Shown: positions 1-8,261, counted from the first letter of the stretch. The stretch is DNA of 64,000 bases from Microbispora sp. H13382 (GCF_014161445.1 NZ_JABBXA010000002.1:418351-482350); one strand, 5' to 3'. Numbers and translations: made by a program. The notes: generated by a model not told the origin, from the letters alone.

Positions 1-585
1 CAAGAGACGGGTAACCGAGCGAGTGAGGCGGATGCCTACCGCGATTTGGGTATTGCGCATCGCGAGCAGGGAGATTACGTGCAGGCTGAGCGAGAGACGT
101 CTCAGGCGTTGCACATCTATCGGGAGATCGGCAACCGAGCTAGCGAGGCTCACGCTCACAGTGAGCTTGGCGTCTTGTATCGTCTGCGCGGTGACTATGC
201 GCGGTCAAGGCAAGAGACGACGCAAGCGCTGCGCCACTATCAGGAGAGCGGCAACCAATGGAGTGAGGCCGATGCACACCGCAGTTTGGGCATCGCGCAT
301 CGCGAGCAGGGAGATTACGTGCAGGCTGAGCAAGAGACGACACAGGCATTACAGCTCTATCGGGACGTCAGCAACCAGAAGGGTGAAGGCGATGCGCGGC
401 GCGATCTAGGTGTCCTGTACCGCTTGTGTGGTGACTATGCGCGCTCAGAGCGCGAGACCGTTGAGGCGCTGTCCATCTACCAGGAATGTCACAACCAGAG
501 AGGTGAGAAACTTGCGCGCAATGATCTGGATACTTTATATCGCTTGCGGGGTGATGTAGGAGATGGCGCAGAAAACCTAGACTAA
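1..585 (+). CDS. TPR-repeat protein, C-terminal part (5' end outside window)
   Basis: The reading frame is open from base 1 to a TAA at 583-585. It encodes at least 194 residues made of degenerate repeats of about 40 residues, each of the form N-x-x-S/G-E-A-x-A-x-x-x-L-G-x-x-x-R-x-x-G-D-Y-x-x-A-x-x-E-x-x-x-A-L-x-x-Y. This is the Tpr_12/NB-ARC-type tetratricopeptide pattern common at the C-terminus of actinobacterial SARP, NB-ARC and CHAT proteins. The domain that would define its role lies upstream of the window. The repeats are close copies at DNA level, suggesting recent expansion or recombination. A protein-protein interaction role is inferred from the repeats only. Confidence 0.8.
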   Translation, partial: QETGNRASEADAYRDLGIAHREQGDYVQAERETSQALHIYREIGNRASEAHAHSELGVLYRLRGDYARSRQETTQALRHYQESGNQWSEADAHRSLGIAHREQGDYVQAEQETTQALQLYRDVSNQKGEGDARRDLGVLYRLCGDYARSERETVEALSIYQECHNQRGEKLARNDLDTLYRLRGDVGDGAENLD

Positions 586-608
586 ATGGTTCTATTGACC
601 GGCAGGTA

Positions 609-755
609 TCACCACGGAAAGCCGGGCCGCACCACGTACAGGATCGCGTTCACGATCTCGCAACGCGGGTGTTGCTCCAGGCGGCCGCCGGTGTTCGGCT
701 CTGGCAGCATCGCGACATCGTCACGACGCCACGCCGGAGATGCAATCATCTCAAA
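609..755 (-). pseudogene. IS5-like transposase N-terminal scrap
   Basis: The minus strand reads in frame toward a TGA at 609-611 with the stretch CEIVNAILYVVRPGFPW, which resembles the N-terminal 'R-x-I-V/L-x-x-I-L-Y-x-x-R-T-G-x-x-W-R-x-L-P' block of IS5-family transposases. The frame stops exactly where W-R-x-L-P should follow, so only a broken piece remains. No terminal inverted repeats were recognised. The sequence similarity is short, so this is a tentative call. Confidence 0.35.
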
Positions 756-900
756 CACGCTGTTAGCCAGCCCGGCGGCTGGGCTTCAACCTTGCTGTGG
801 CCGAGCGCGGGATATGCACGGGATGATCTTTCTTGACTGAACCTCGATATCAAGCTGCACTGCACTTCAGGGCCAGTAGGAGCAGAGTAACCGTAGTGTT

Positions 901-957
901 CTTGAAAACCGCTAGGCCGGGTGACCGGTCTCGTGGGTTCGAATCCCACGCTCTCCG
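901..957 (+). tRNA. 3' half of a tRNA-Ser(TGA) gene (partial; probable att remnant)
   Basis: Bases 901-957 match the 3' half of a serine tRNA. They contain an anticodon loop CTTGAAA with TGA at 903-905, a long variable arm (913-932), a T-arm GTGGG-TTCGAAT-CCCAC (933-949), and the acceptor half GCTCTCC (950-956) plus a discriminator G. The 5' half (acceptor GGAGAGC and D-arm) is not present upstream. A 3' tRNA segment without its 5' half is the usual product of tyrosine-recombinase integration into a tRNA gene. By that logic the integrated DNA would lie to the left of it. Confidence 0.75.
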
Positions 958-980
958 CTCTGTGATGTCGCAGGACATCG

Positions 981-1012
981 GAAACCCTCGAACCTAAGGG
1001 TTCGGGGGTTTC
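981..1012 (+). terminator. Hairpin after the tRNA-Ser fragment
   Basis: CGAACC (989-994) pairs with GGTTCG (999-1004) and GAAACCC (981-987) with GGGTTTC (1006-1012), with one T-G wobble between them. This gives a 14-bp stem with a four-base loop, followed by TTTG. It probably terminated the original tRNA transcript. It also overlaps the 3' end of the transposase relic on the other strand. Confidence 0.55.
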
Positions 1013-1366
1013 TTTGTGTACTGGGGTTGGTAGTCGCGCGTGGGGTCGATGATCAGCTCGCGGAGGAGCTCTCCGGTGGTGGCGTTGACCACCCGGACGT
1101 GGAGATCGTCGACGAGCAGGATGACGTGGGTTCGGGCGTGGGTTCGCCCGATGCCGATGTGGTGGAGCCGGCCGCCGATCCGCAGGGTGACGACGCCGGT
1201 GTGGTCGACGCGGTCGTGTCGGACCCGGGCGTGGGTGTCGCCCTGGCGGCTGCCGGCCGGTTGGGCCTTGGGCCGGGTGTTGTAGGCCGCGGCGGGGGTG
1301 GCGCGGTGGGGCAACGACCGGTGGGGGCGGTGGTAGTTGTAGGCGTCCGCGAAGCACTCGATGAGG
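994..1366 (-). pseudogene. IS481-family transposase, C-terminal fragment
   Basis: The minus strand reads CFADAYNYHRPHRSLPHR, then about 100 residues ending in GELLRELIIDPTRDYQPQ. This is the C-terminal end of the DDE integrase-core transposases of the IS481 group in actinomycetes, including the typical 'Y-N-x-x-R-P-H-x-S-L' block and the 'L-D-P-T-R-D-Y-Q-P' tail. Upstream (about 1366) the frame runs straight into a TAA and unrelated sequence, so the N-terminus, HTH and first catalytic Asp residues are lost. It cannot be active. Its 3' end abuts the tRNA-Ser fragment, suggesting the element inserted next to that site. Confidence 0.7.
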
Positions 1367-1567
1367 GAATTTTACGCAACCGCGATAGCAGTCACCGCCT
1401 CAATCGGGTGGTCGAAGGAACAGGCGGCCATCATCGTGGAGGCCGAACTCTGCGGTGTGCTCACGGAGGATGACCGCCAGCTTCGGCGGGATCGGGACAG
1501 GACGGCCTTCGTCCTGTGTACGGTGCTTGAGGCCGCGGTCGTCGTGCGCCTCACCACTGCCGACTGA
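1361..1567 (+). CDS. Small hypothetical protein or gene fragment
   Basis: An open frame of 68 residues begins with ATG at 1361, right at the transposase breakpoint. It is rich in Ala, Val and Thr, with an acidic/basic middle (LTEDDRQLRRDRDR). There is no clear Shine-Dalgarno sequence, and I recognise no family. It could be the truncated end of an older gene that the transposase relic interrupted, or chance coding. Confidence 0.3.
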   Translation: MREFYATAIAVTASIGWSKEQAAIIVEAELCGVLTEDDRQLRRDRDRTAFVLCTVLEAAVVVRLTTAD

Positions 1568-1764
1568 GGCGGGTCACCGCACGGAATCAGTGCCAGAGCC
1601 AGTATTCGGCGTCCGTTGACAAGCACGACCGTCCCAGTGATCGACAAGCCGTTCTCCAGCGCTCGCCCATAGCGTCATTCGGAGCCTTCGCGCCGGGCGC
1701 GACGCCAAAGCCGACCCCAGGCATGCGAGCACCCCCGAGGAGAGATAGCGGTGAAGTCCGGGAG

Positions 1765-2991
1765 ATGAAGAGTGTAGGCGGGCGTCAATGGAGCAGATGG
1801 CAGCGGGCGGTCACAGGGCTGGCAGTCGGCGTTTTGGTTGTCGTCTTAGGGTTCGTGTGGCGGGCAGTCACGGCGACCGTGACCATAACCCCCTCCTGGA
1901 CCTACGACATCGGCTACGGGACCTCCGCGCCGGCGGTGGCCGACGGCGTGGTGTACGTCCTCGGCGGCGAGCTCGGCGAGGACAGGATGTACGCCCTGGA
2001 CGCGGCGACCGGCAAGCAACGCTGGACGCACAAACTTCCCAGAGTTCCTTCAGCAGTCGGCTATTCCGATCCTGTGGTGGCCGAGGGTGTCGTATACACC
2101 ACCGATGACGGCAGGGTGTACGCCCTGGACGCGGCGACCGGCAAACAACGCTGGACCTATGACACCCGTAACCGCGCCAGGGTCGACTTCAGCCCGGCGG
2201 TAACCGGCAACGCCGTGTACTTCAGCGACGAGACGGGCAGGGTGTACGCCCTGGAGGCGGCCACCGGCAAACAACGCTGGACCCACGAAACCGGCGGCAG
2301 TGGCTTCAGGCCGGTGGTGGCCGGGGATGTCGTGTACGTGGGCGATGAAGTGGGCAGGGTGTACGCCCTGGATACGGCCACCGGCGAGCAACGCTGGGCC
2401 CACGAAATCCGTAATCGCGCCAGGGTCGACTTCAGCCCGGCGGTAACCGGCAACGCCGTGTACTTCAGCGACGAGACGGGCAGGGTGTACGCCCTGGACG
2501 CGGCCACTGGCAAACAACGCTGGACCCACGAAATCGGCTTCGGCCTCTACGTCCGTCCGGTGGTGGCCGACGGTGTCGTGTACGTCGGCAGTGCCAGGGT
2601 GTACGCCCTGGACGCGGCGACCGGCGAGCAACGCTGGATCTCCGAAACCAGCGGCCCCTACGTCAGTGTGACGCTGGCTGGCGGTGTCGTGTACGTCCGC
2701 AACATCGAGGGCGATATGTACGCCCTGGATGCGGCCACCGGCGAGCAACGCTGGACCTACGAGGTTTCCGATGGCGACTACTACCCCGATGATTCGGTGG
2801 TGGCCGACGGTGTGGTGTATCTCGACGATGATGGCGAGAACATAGTGCACGCCCTGGACGCAGCGACCGGCGAGCAACGCTGGACCTATGAAACCGGCAG
2901 CGGGATCTACAGGCCGGTGGTAGCCGACGGTGTCGTGTATATCTCCACCAGCGGCGACAGGGTACATGCCGTGAGAGCGGCGACGGGATAA
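1765..2991 (+). CDS. Membrane-anchored PQQ-like beta-propeller protein
   Basis: The product is about 408 residues. A single N-terminal membrane segment (about residues 13-32, VTGLAVGVLVVVLGFVW) is followed by a domain built from eight near-identical blades, each carrying Y-A-L-D-A-A-T-G-K/E-Q-R-W and a preceding 'P-V-V-A-D-G-V-V-Y' strand, plus a final half blade. This is the outer-membrane-BamB/PQQ-dehydrogenase-like propeller fold. Here it is probably an extracytoplasmic scaffold, since no catalytic dehydrogenase motifs are seen. ATG 1765 is chosen because it begins the charged pre-membrane segment; an in-frame ATG at 1723 is possible, and neither has a good ribosome site. It stands alone, between mobile-element relics. 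Confidence 0.75.
   Translation: MKSVGGRQWSRWQRAVTGLAVGVLVVVLGFVWRAVTATVTITPSWTYDIGYGTSAPAVADGVVYVLGGELGEDRMYALDAATGKQRWTHKLPRVPSAVGYSDPVVAEGVVYTTDDGRVYALDAATGKQRWTYDTRNRARVDFSPAVTGNAVYFSDETGRVYALEAATGKQRWTHETGGSGFRPVVAGDVVYVGDEVGRVYALDTATGEQRWAHEIRNRARVDFSPAVTGNAVYFSDETGRVYALDAATGKQRWTHEIGFGLYVRPVVADGVVYVGSARVYALDAATGEQRWISETSGPYVSVTLAGGVVYVRNIEGDMYALDAATGEQRWTYEVSDGDYYPDDSVVADGVVYLDDDGENIVHALDAATGEQRWTYETGSGIYRPVVADGVVYISTSGDRVHAVRAATG
2173..2498 (+). repeat. Exact internal duplication inside the propeller gene
   Basis: Bases 2173-2255 (83 bp) recur identically at 2416-2498, a shift of 243 bp or 81 codons, i.e. two blades. The first differing base after each copy turns Glu (GAG) into Asp (GAC). 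Shorter near-identical blocks around the YALD motif occur in every blade. The identity at synonymous sites points to recent duplication or gene conversion. Confidence 0.9.
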
Positions 2992-3132
2992 GGCCGACCA
3001 GCCGTTTTCGTCCGCCAACCGGCGACATCTGCGACGGCGCCACCGCACGATCTACAACCCCTCAAACAGACCGTCAACGGGCTGTGCGTGGACGAAGGTG
3101 CCCTCCGATGAGCGATCCGCACGTCAGCGTCG

Positions 3133-3312
3133 TCAACGCAATTCGTCCTTCATCAGGTCCCAGAAGGACCTGTGACGATGGGCGCCCGGCAACCAAGGCG
3201 CGAGAAACCAGGCCTCCCAATCGCCATCAGAGGTCGTGACGTGAGGGTTGAGGAGAGATTCTCCATCGTCCCCGTTGACCGACCAGAAGGGTGTCAGGCA
3301 GATACTCCTCTC
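3133..3312 (-). pseudogene. SMI1/KNR4-like protein, C-terminal scrap
   Basis: The minus strand ending at a TGA (3133-3135) reads about 59 codons, including DWEAWFLAPWLPGAHRHRSF. This resembles the C-terminal 'D-W-E-A-W-F-x-A-x-W-x-P-G-A-x-R-Y-x-S-F' end of a group of SMI1/KNR4-like immunity proteins. The frame is closed by a TGA at 3313-3315, so the N-terminal domain is missing. Such proteins often act as immunity proteins for polymorphic toxins, but no toxin is nearby. The family call is from memory of the motif and is tentative. Confidence 0.4.
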
Positions 3313-3423
3313 TCAGGTTGATGCTGTCCTGCCCCCCTCAAACGCATGCAGTACCGCCCGCACTGTTCTTCGCGGCGCGTGAGCCGAGGCTCGCGCCGGC
3401 CGTCGTAGCGGGTTCGCCATGCC

Positions 3424-4014
3424 TCAGCGGCGAGGACGGCGTGGCGCGTGATCGAGGAGGGTCTCGGCGGCCGCGCGGGCATGGCGGCCGTAGTCGGGGT
3501 CGTTGAGCACCATCGCGCGGCTCACGGCGCCGTCGGCGAGGGTGACCAACTGCTCGGCGAGCAGTTCCGGCTCATCGATGTCCATCTCGTCCACGAGTTC
3601 GGTCACCAGCGCGAGCATGACGAGCTTCTGCTCGCGCGCGAAGGCGTGTACGCGGCCGGCGGGATCGGGGTGCTCCACCGCGGCGTGGATGAACGGGCAT
3701 CCATGGACGATGCCATCCGGCCAGGGCCGTACGGCGAACATCGCGAGGAGCCGCTCGCGGGGCGCCAGGTCGGTGCGTGTCAGGGTTTCGAGCAGTGTGT
3801 ACCCGGAACGCAGGAGGTAGTCCAGGTGCGCCAGGACGAGGTCCTCCTTGGTGGGGAAGTGTGCGTAGAGCGTCCTCTTCGAGACCGGGGCCTCGGCGGC
3901 GACATCCTCCATCGTGGTCGCGGTGATGCCCTGCTTCGCGAAAAGGCTGCTGGCTGCGGCGAGCACGCGTTCCCGGCCGCCCCGCCCGGCCCGACGCACC
4001 GGCTCGTCACTCAT
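3424..4014 (-). CDS. TetR-family transcriptional regulator
   Basis: This is a 196-residue protein starting at ATG 4014. Residues about 10-56 form the TetR_N helix-turn-helix (RERVLAAASSLFAKQGITAT, then MEDVAAEAPVSKRTLYAHFPTKEDL in two segments), followed by an all-helical ligand domain. It is divergent from the nitroreductase at 4102. The 87-bp gap holds inverted repeats, so it probably represses both itself and that gene and releases on binding an electrophilic or aromatic ligand. The open frame continues far upstream, antisense to the nitroreductase, but the HTH sets the start. GGAG lies only two bases before the ATG. Confidence 0.88.
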   Translation of the reverse strand: MSDEPVRRAGRGGRERVLAAASSLFAKQGITATTMEDVAAEAPVSKRTLYAHFPTKEDLVLAHLDYLLRSGYTLLETLTRTDLAPRERLLAMFAVRPWPDGIVHGCPFIHAAVEHPDPAGRVHAFAREQKLVMLALVTELVDEMDIDEPELLAEQLVTLADGAVSRAMVLNDPDYGRHARAAAETLLDHAPRRPRR

Positions 4015-4032
4015 GACTCCGACTATACGACA

Positions 4033-4090
4033 GCGTTTACATAACGCGGATCCTCCGCTACGGTGCTTAAGTAAACGCAAACGTCTACCT
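4033..4090. promoter_or_regulatory. Candidate TetR operators between divergent genes
   Basis: GCGTT (4033-4037) and AACGC (4043-4047) form one perfect dyad. AAGTAAACGC (4069-4078) and its mirror in AACGTCTACCT (4080-4090) form a second, 8 of 11 positions matching. GCGTTTAC (4033-4040) also recurs inverted as GTAAACGC (4071-4078). The second dyad lies just before the nitroreductase ribosome site, where bound TetR would block transcription. Confidence 0.55.
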
Positions 4091-4101
4091 AAGGAAACGA
4101 C

Positions 4102-4788
4102 ATGGGAGCGGTGACGAGCGAACTTCCCGCCGTGGCAGAGCGGCTCATCCGGGATCGGCACGCGACCAGGGCGTTCCTGCCCGACCCTGTCCCGGACGAG
4201 ACGCTTCGGGCCATCTTCGACCTGGCTGGTGCCGCGCCGTCGAACGCCAACGCCCAGCCCTGGCACGTCGAGGTGGTCAGCGGGGTCGCACGGGACAACC
4301 TCGCCGAGGCGCTCGTGTCCGCCGACAGAGCCGGTCGGCGGACAGTCGACTTCCCTTACAGCGAGGGCATCTACACGCCGGTGCACCAACGCCGGCGTGC
4401 GGCGTTCGGTGCCGTGATCTACGCCGCGCTCGGTATCGGCCGCGACGCCTACGATCTGCGTGCCGCCTACGACGCCAAGAGTCTCCGCTTCTACGACGCG
4501 CCCCACGTCGCGCTCCTGTACGCGCCGGAATCGGGTGACCCGCGACTGACCGCCGATGTCGGCATGTACGCGCAGACCCTGCTGCTTGCCATGGCCGCTC
4601 ATGGGGTGGCCAGTTGCCCCCAAGCGCTGCTGAGCTTCTACGCCGACACGGTGCGCGAGACGCTCGACGTCACCGACGGGAAACTGTTGTTCGGCATCTC
4701 GTTCGGCTACGCGGACCCCGCGGCCGCGATCAACGAGGTCACCGTCGGTCGCGAGCCTTTAGAGGAGACAACGCGCTTCCATCGCTGA
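4102..4788 (+). CDS. Nitroreductase-family FMN oxidoreductase
   Basis: This 228-residue protein has the family's N-terminal 'R-x-A-x-R-x-F' FMN-phosphate motif (RHATRAFLPDPVP, about residues 18-30) and the 'A-A-P-S-N-A-N-A-Q-P-W' loop (about 44-54). The central helix and the C-terminal 'G-I-S-F-G-Y-A-D' strand are typical of NfsB/NfnB-like enzymes that reduce nitroaromatics or quinones with NAD(P)H. AAGGA eight bases before ATG 4102 supports the start. It is divergently paired with the TetR regulator, so induction by a toxic substrate is likely. The exact substrate cannot be read from the sequence. Confidence 0.88.
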   Translation: MGAVTSELPAVAERLIRDRHATRAFLPDPVPDETLRAIFDLAGAAPSNANAQPWHVEVVSGVARDNLAEALVSADRAGRRTVDFPYSEGIYTPVHQRRRAAFGAVIYAALGIGRDAYDLRAAYDAKSLRFYDAPHVALLYAPESGDPRLTADVGMYAQTLLLAMAAHGVASCPQALLSFYADTVRETLDVTDGKLLFGISFGYADPAAAINEVTVGREPLEETTRFHR

Positions 4789-5178
4789 CCGAACGCCCTT
4801 CAGCACCTCCTCGCGATCCTTCACAGCGGTTCGCCGATCTGCTCTTGTCCGTCGGCCGAGCGGCAGAATGAACTCACCCCCGGCGATTCGAGGAGACTCC
4901 GTTCCGGGGGCGACGGCGGCACGAGGCGCCGCTATCGCTTGGTCCAGATCGTCTTGGTTTCCGGTGTAGTCGTATCGGGGCGCGGAGTGCAATTCCGCGG
5001 CAGGCCGGTACCGCCCGGACCACCCAGCTCAGGACCGGGCCGGCGCTATTGCCTACAAAGGAACGGCCGAGCATCATGCAGCGGATTCGGCCACCGACTG
5101 ATCGATTGACCTTGCCACACCGTCACGTGATGATGCCGGAAACGCCCAAGCGCTCCAACGGCGACCACGAGGATTTGG
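4789..5178. other. Gene-poor gap before the TIR gene
   Basis: Apart from the TPR-like scrap, I see no intact gene, tRNA or strong hairpin in this stretch. It should hold the promoter of the TIR-WD40 gene, but no convincing -35/-10 pair or ribosome site precedes ATG 5179. Confidence 0.5.
4848..4984 (-). pseudogene. CHAT/TPR-type repeat scrap
   Basis: On the minus strand the words YDYTGNQDDLDQAIAAPRAA (4917-4976) match the repeat 'Y-x-x-T-G-D-x-x-D-L-D-x-A-I-x-x-x-R-x-A-V' found in long actinobacterial TPR-CHAT proteins. Only about one and a half repeats survive and no start or partner domain is seen. It is probably a relic of a second TPR protein like the one at the left edge. Confidence 0.35.
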
Positions 5179-7998
5179 ATGTCTGTGCCTGGGAACGCGC
5201 CGAACGCCGTCTCGACCCCACCTGTTCCCGGTCAGTCCGCACGATACGCGGCGTTCATCTCGTACAGCCACGATAGCGACAGTGTGCTCGCACCGGCGCT
5301 GCGTGATGCCCTTCACCGCCTGGCCCGGCCCTGGTACCGACAGCGGGCCCTACGGGTCTTCCTTGACGAGCGCAGCCTCGCCGCCAATCCCGGGTTGTGG
5401 TCGTCTATCGAGAGCGCGCTGGATTCGTCCGACTTCCTCATCCTGTTGGCGTCGCCGGAGGCCGCCGCGTCGCCCTGGGTGGACCGGGAGGTGCGGCACT
5501 GGCTCACGCACCGGTCAACGCAGACGTTGCTAATCGCACAGACTGGCGGAGAGATCGTCTGGGACACCGCGTGCGGCGACTTCGACCGGACCGCGACGAC
5601 CGCATTGTCGCCCGCCGCGTACGGGAGGTTCGCCGAGGAGCCGCGCTGGATCGACCTGCGCGGCTTGGCCGACCGAGACGACTACTCACTACAACTGCCG
5701 GCCTTCCACGATGCTGTCGCAGAGCTGGCCGCGCCGCTGCACCGCGTCGACAAGGACCAAATCGTCGGCGAGGACATCAGCCAGCACCGCCGCACCATGC
5801 GCTTGGTCCGCGCCGCGGTGGCCGCGCTGGTGACGCTGACGCTGCTGGCCGTAGCAGGGGCGGTGGCCGCCGTCCGGCAGGCCGGCATCGCGGACGCGCA
5901 GCGCGCCGTAGCCGAAGATCGTCAGCGCTTGGCGACCAGCCGCCTACTCGATGCGCAGGCGGACAACCTGCGCATTACCGACCCGGTCCTGTCAGGGCTG
6001 CTGGCGGCCACTGCCTGGCACTTCAGCCACACCGCCGAAGCCCGCTTCGGCATACTCTCCACGCTGGCGACCTCCGTCGAAGCCGTCCTGAACGGCCACA
6101 CCGGCGACGTCTCCGTAGTGGTGTTCAGTCCGGACGGCAAGACCCTGGCCACCGCCGGCGCCGACTCCGCCATCCGGCTGTGGGATGTCGCCTCCCGCCG
6201 GCAGATAGGCGACCCTCTCGTGGGTCACTCCGAAGAGATCGCCGCGCTCGCGTTCAGCCCGGACGGGAAGACGCTGGCCAGCAGTAGCACCGATCGCACG
6301 GTCCGGTTGTGGGATGTCGCCTCTCGCCGGCAGATCGGCGCTCCCCTCAACAGCTTCACCGGCAACCACTCCGCGGTCGCGTTCAGCGTGGACGGCAAGA
6401 CCCTAGCCTGCGGGGGTGCCGGTGATGGCAGAGTTTGGTTGTGGGATGTCGCCACCCGCCGAGAGATCGGCGATCCGATCAACGTCTACACGGGAGTCGT
6501 CACCACGGTCGCGTTCAGCTCCGACGGCAAGACCCTGGCCATCGGCGGGCGCCACGGCGCTCTCCGGTTGTGGGACGTGACCGCTCGTCGGTGGATTGGT
6601 GATCCGATCAAAGTCCCTGCTATCAGCACCTACACAGCGGTGTTCAGCCCGGATGGCAAGACCCTGGCCACCGTCAGCGCTTCGACCGTCCGATTGTGGG
6701 ATCTGGCCACTCGCAAGCAGATCGGCGGCCCTATCGAGAGCCCTGGCGTCAGTATTTTCGAGGTGGCATTCAGCCCGGATGGCAAGATGCTGGCCACCGC
6801 GAGCGATTCGACCGTCCGATTGTGGGATCTGGCTACTCGCCGGCAAATCGGAAACGCCTTCAAAGGCCATACCGACACGGTCTCCGCGATAGCGTTCAGC
6901 CCGGATGGCAGGACACTGGCCACCGGCGGCGCGGACTACACCGTCCGGTTGTGGAATTTGGCAACTCGCCGCGAGATCGGCGATCCGCTCAAAGGCCACA
7001 CTGGTGCCGTCTCCGTGGGGTTCAGCCGGGACGGCAAGACGCTGTACACCAGTGACGCCGACCGCACCGTCCGGACGTGGGATCTGGCCACCCACCGGCA
7101 GACCAGTAATGTTCTCGCAGCCCATGAACCCGGTGAAGTATTCGCGGTGGCGTTCAGTCCGGATTGGAAGACCCTGGCCACCGTTACCACCCTCGACAGC
7201 AGAGTTCGCCTGTGGGACGTGGCGACTCGACGACAGATCGGTGATCCTTTTGATGGGAACGCCGGTTCTGTGTACGAGATGATATTCAGTCCCGACGGCA
7301 AGATCCTGGCCGCCGCCGACTACGCGGGTGGTGTCCGGCTGTGGGATGTGGCCGTTCACCGGCAGATCGGTTACTTTCTCGACGTCCCCAGCGGCGGTCG
7401 TGCCCTGGCGGCGTTCAGTCCGGATGGCAGCGTCCTGGCCTCCGCCAGCGGTGGCACCCTCAAGTTGTGGCAGGTGGCCACTGGTCAGCGCATCGGTTAC
7501 CTGCTTAATGGCCACGAGGGTGGTGTTGACGCGGTCGCCTTCAGCCCCGACGGCAAGATCCTGGCTGCCGCCATCGCTGGTGCCGTCCGTTTGTGGGATG
7601 TGGGCGATGGCCGGTGGATAGGCGACCCTCTCGTTGTCCCTCCCAGCGGTACCTTGATTACCCTCTCCAGAATGGCGTTCAGCCCGGACGGTGAGACCTT
7701 GGCCACCGCCGGCTTCGGCATCGTCCGGCTGTGGGATGTGGCCACTCACCGGCAGATCGGCGACCCCCTCGTTGTCCCTCCCAGCGGTGCTTTGACCGAT
7801 GCCATCTCCGGAATGGCGTTCAGCTCGGACGGTACGAGCCTGGCCATCGCCGACTTCGATGGCACCGTCCGCCTATGGGACGTAGCCCTGCCGGCCGACC
7901 CGTTCCTTTCGGTGTGCGGGGTGGCAGGCCGTTCTCTCACCGAGCAGGAATGGGGGCGGTACCTGCGAGACGAGCCCTTCCAGCAGGTCTGTCCCTAG
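5179..7998 (+). CDS. TIR domain - transmembrane - WD40 protein
   Basis: This 939-residue protein has three parts. Residues about 22-150 are a TIR domain (AAFISYSHDSD start; SPWVDREVRHW, where Glu104 aligns with the catalytic glutamate of NAD-cleaving TIRs). One membrane segment lies at about 212-232 (AAVAALVTLTLLAVAGAVAAV), followed by a helical linker with A-D-A-Q-R-A-V-A-E-D-R. From about 310 to 910 there are 14 WD40 repeats (FSPDGKTLATxxxDxTVRLWDVATRRxIG), fitting two seven-bladed propellers. The conserved Cys-rich tail C-x-x-x-G-R-x-L-T-x-x-E-W closes the protein. The layout suggests a cytoplasmic TIR effector tethered to a sensor scaffold; an antiphage or cell-death role is inference. 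An integrase relic overlaps its stop. Confidence 0.88.
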   Translation: MSVPGNAPNAVSTPPVPGQSARYAAFISYSHDSDSVLAPALRDALHRLARPWYRQRALRVFLDERSLAANPGLWSSIESALDSSDFLILLASPEAAASPWVDREVRHWLTHRSTQTLLIAQTGGEIVWDTACGDFDRTATTALSPAAYGRFAEEPRWIDLRGLADRDDYSLQLPAFHDAVAELAAPLHRVDKDQIVGEDISQHRRTMRLVRAAVAALVTLTLLAVAGAVAAVRQAGIADAQRAVAEDRQRLATSRLLDAQADNLRITDPVLSGLLAATAWHFSHTAEARFGILSTLATSVEAVLNGHTGDVSVVVFSPDGKTLATAGADSAIRLWDVASRRQIGDPLVGHSEEIAALAFSPDGKTLASSSTDRTVRLWDVASRRQIGAPLNSFTGNHSAVAFSVDGKTLACGGAGDGRVWLWDVATRREIGDPINVYTGVVTTVAFSSDGKTLAIGGRHGALRLWDVTARRWIGDPIKVPAISTYTAVFSPDGKTLATVSASTVRLWDLATRKQIGGPIESPGVSIFEVAFSPDGKMLATASDSTVRLWDLATRRQIGNAFKGHTDTVSAIAFSPDGRTLATGGADYTVRLWNLATRREIGDPLKGHTGAVSVGFSRDGKTLYTSDADRTVRTWDLATHRQTSNVLAAHEPGEVFAVAFSPDWKTLATVTTLDSRVRLWDVATRRQIGDPFDGNAGSVYEMIFSPDGKILAAADYAGGVRLWDVAVHRQIGYFLDVPSGGRALAAFSPDGSVLASASGGTLKLWQVATGQRIGYLLNGHEGGVDAVAFSPDGKILAAAIAGAVRLWDVGDGRWIGDPLVVPPSGTLITLSRMAFSPDGETLATAGFGIVRLWDVATHRQIGDPLVVPPSGALTDAISGMAFSSDGTSLAIADFDGTVRLWDVALPADPFLSVCGVAGRSLTEQEWGRYLRDEPFQQVCP

Positions 7999-8140
7999 TG
8001 TCCTGAGTCATCGAGGATGGCCTGGCGAACGTGCTGGTAGAGGTCGTGATGCGGGTCGTCGAGTGACCGAGCTGTGCCGAGACGACCCTGACGTCCCAAC
8101 CCCGCCTCCAGGCTGAGCGACGCCGCCGTGTGCAGATAGG
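7995..8140 (-). pseudogene. Tyrosine recombinase (integrase) C-terminal relic
   Basis: The minus strand carries LHTAASLSLEAG, DVRVVSAQLGHSTTRITT and DLYQHVRQAIL in three different frames. Joined, they give the C-terminal core of a tyrosine recombinase: box II '(R)HTAA-x-L-x-L-E-A-G', 'L-G-H-S-T-T-R-I-T-T' and the catalytic-Tyr segment 'L-Y-Q-H-V'. There is one extra base near 8100, a loss of four near 8055, and the box II arginine is gone. It cannot be functional. It marks the edge of a former integrated element beside the TIR gene. Confidence 0.7.
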
Positions 8141-8261
8141 CGCACAGCGCGTCGATGCACATCTGCCGGCCGCCTTCCCAGTCGTCTGCGAGCTTCGCTC
8201 GGCTCAGCAGTTCCGGCCCTGTCCTCTTCCGGAGGCGGGGCCGTTCGGCGTTTCTGGCGAG

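Noticed and set aside
877..957. Complete tRNA gene
   Set aside because: GGAGCAG near 879 is too close to the anticodon and no D-arm exists, so only the 3' half is real.
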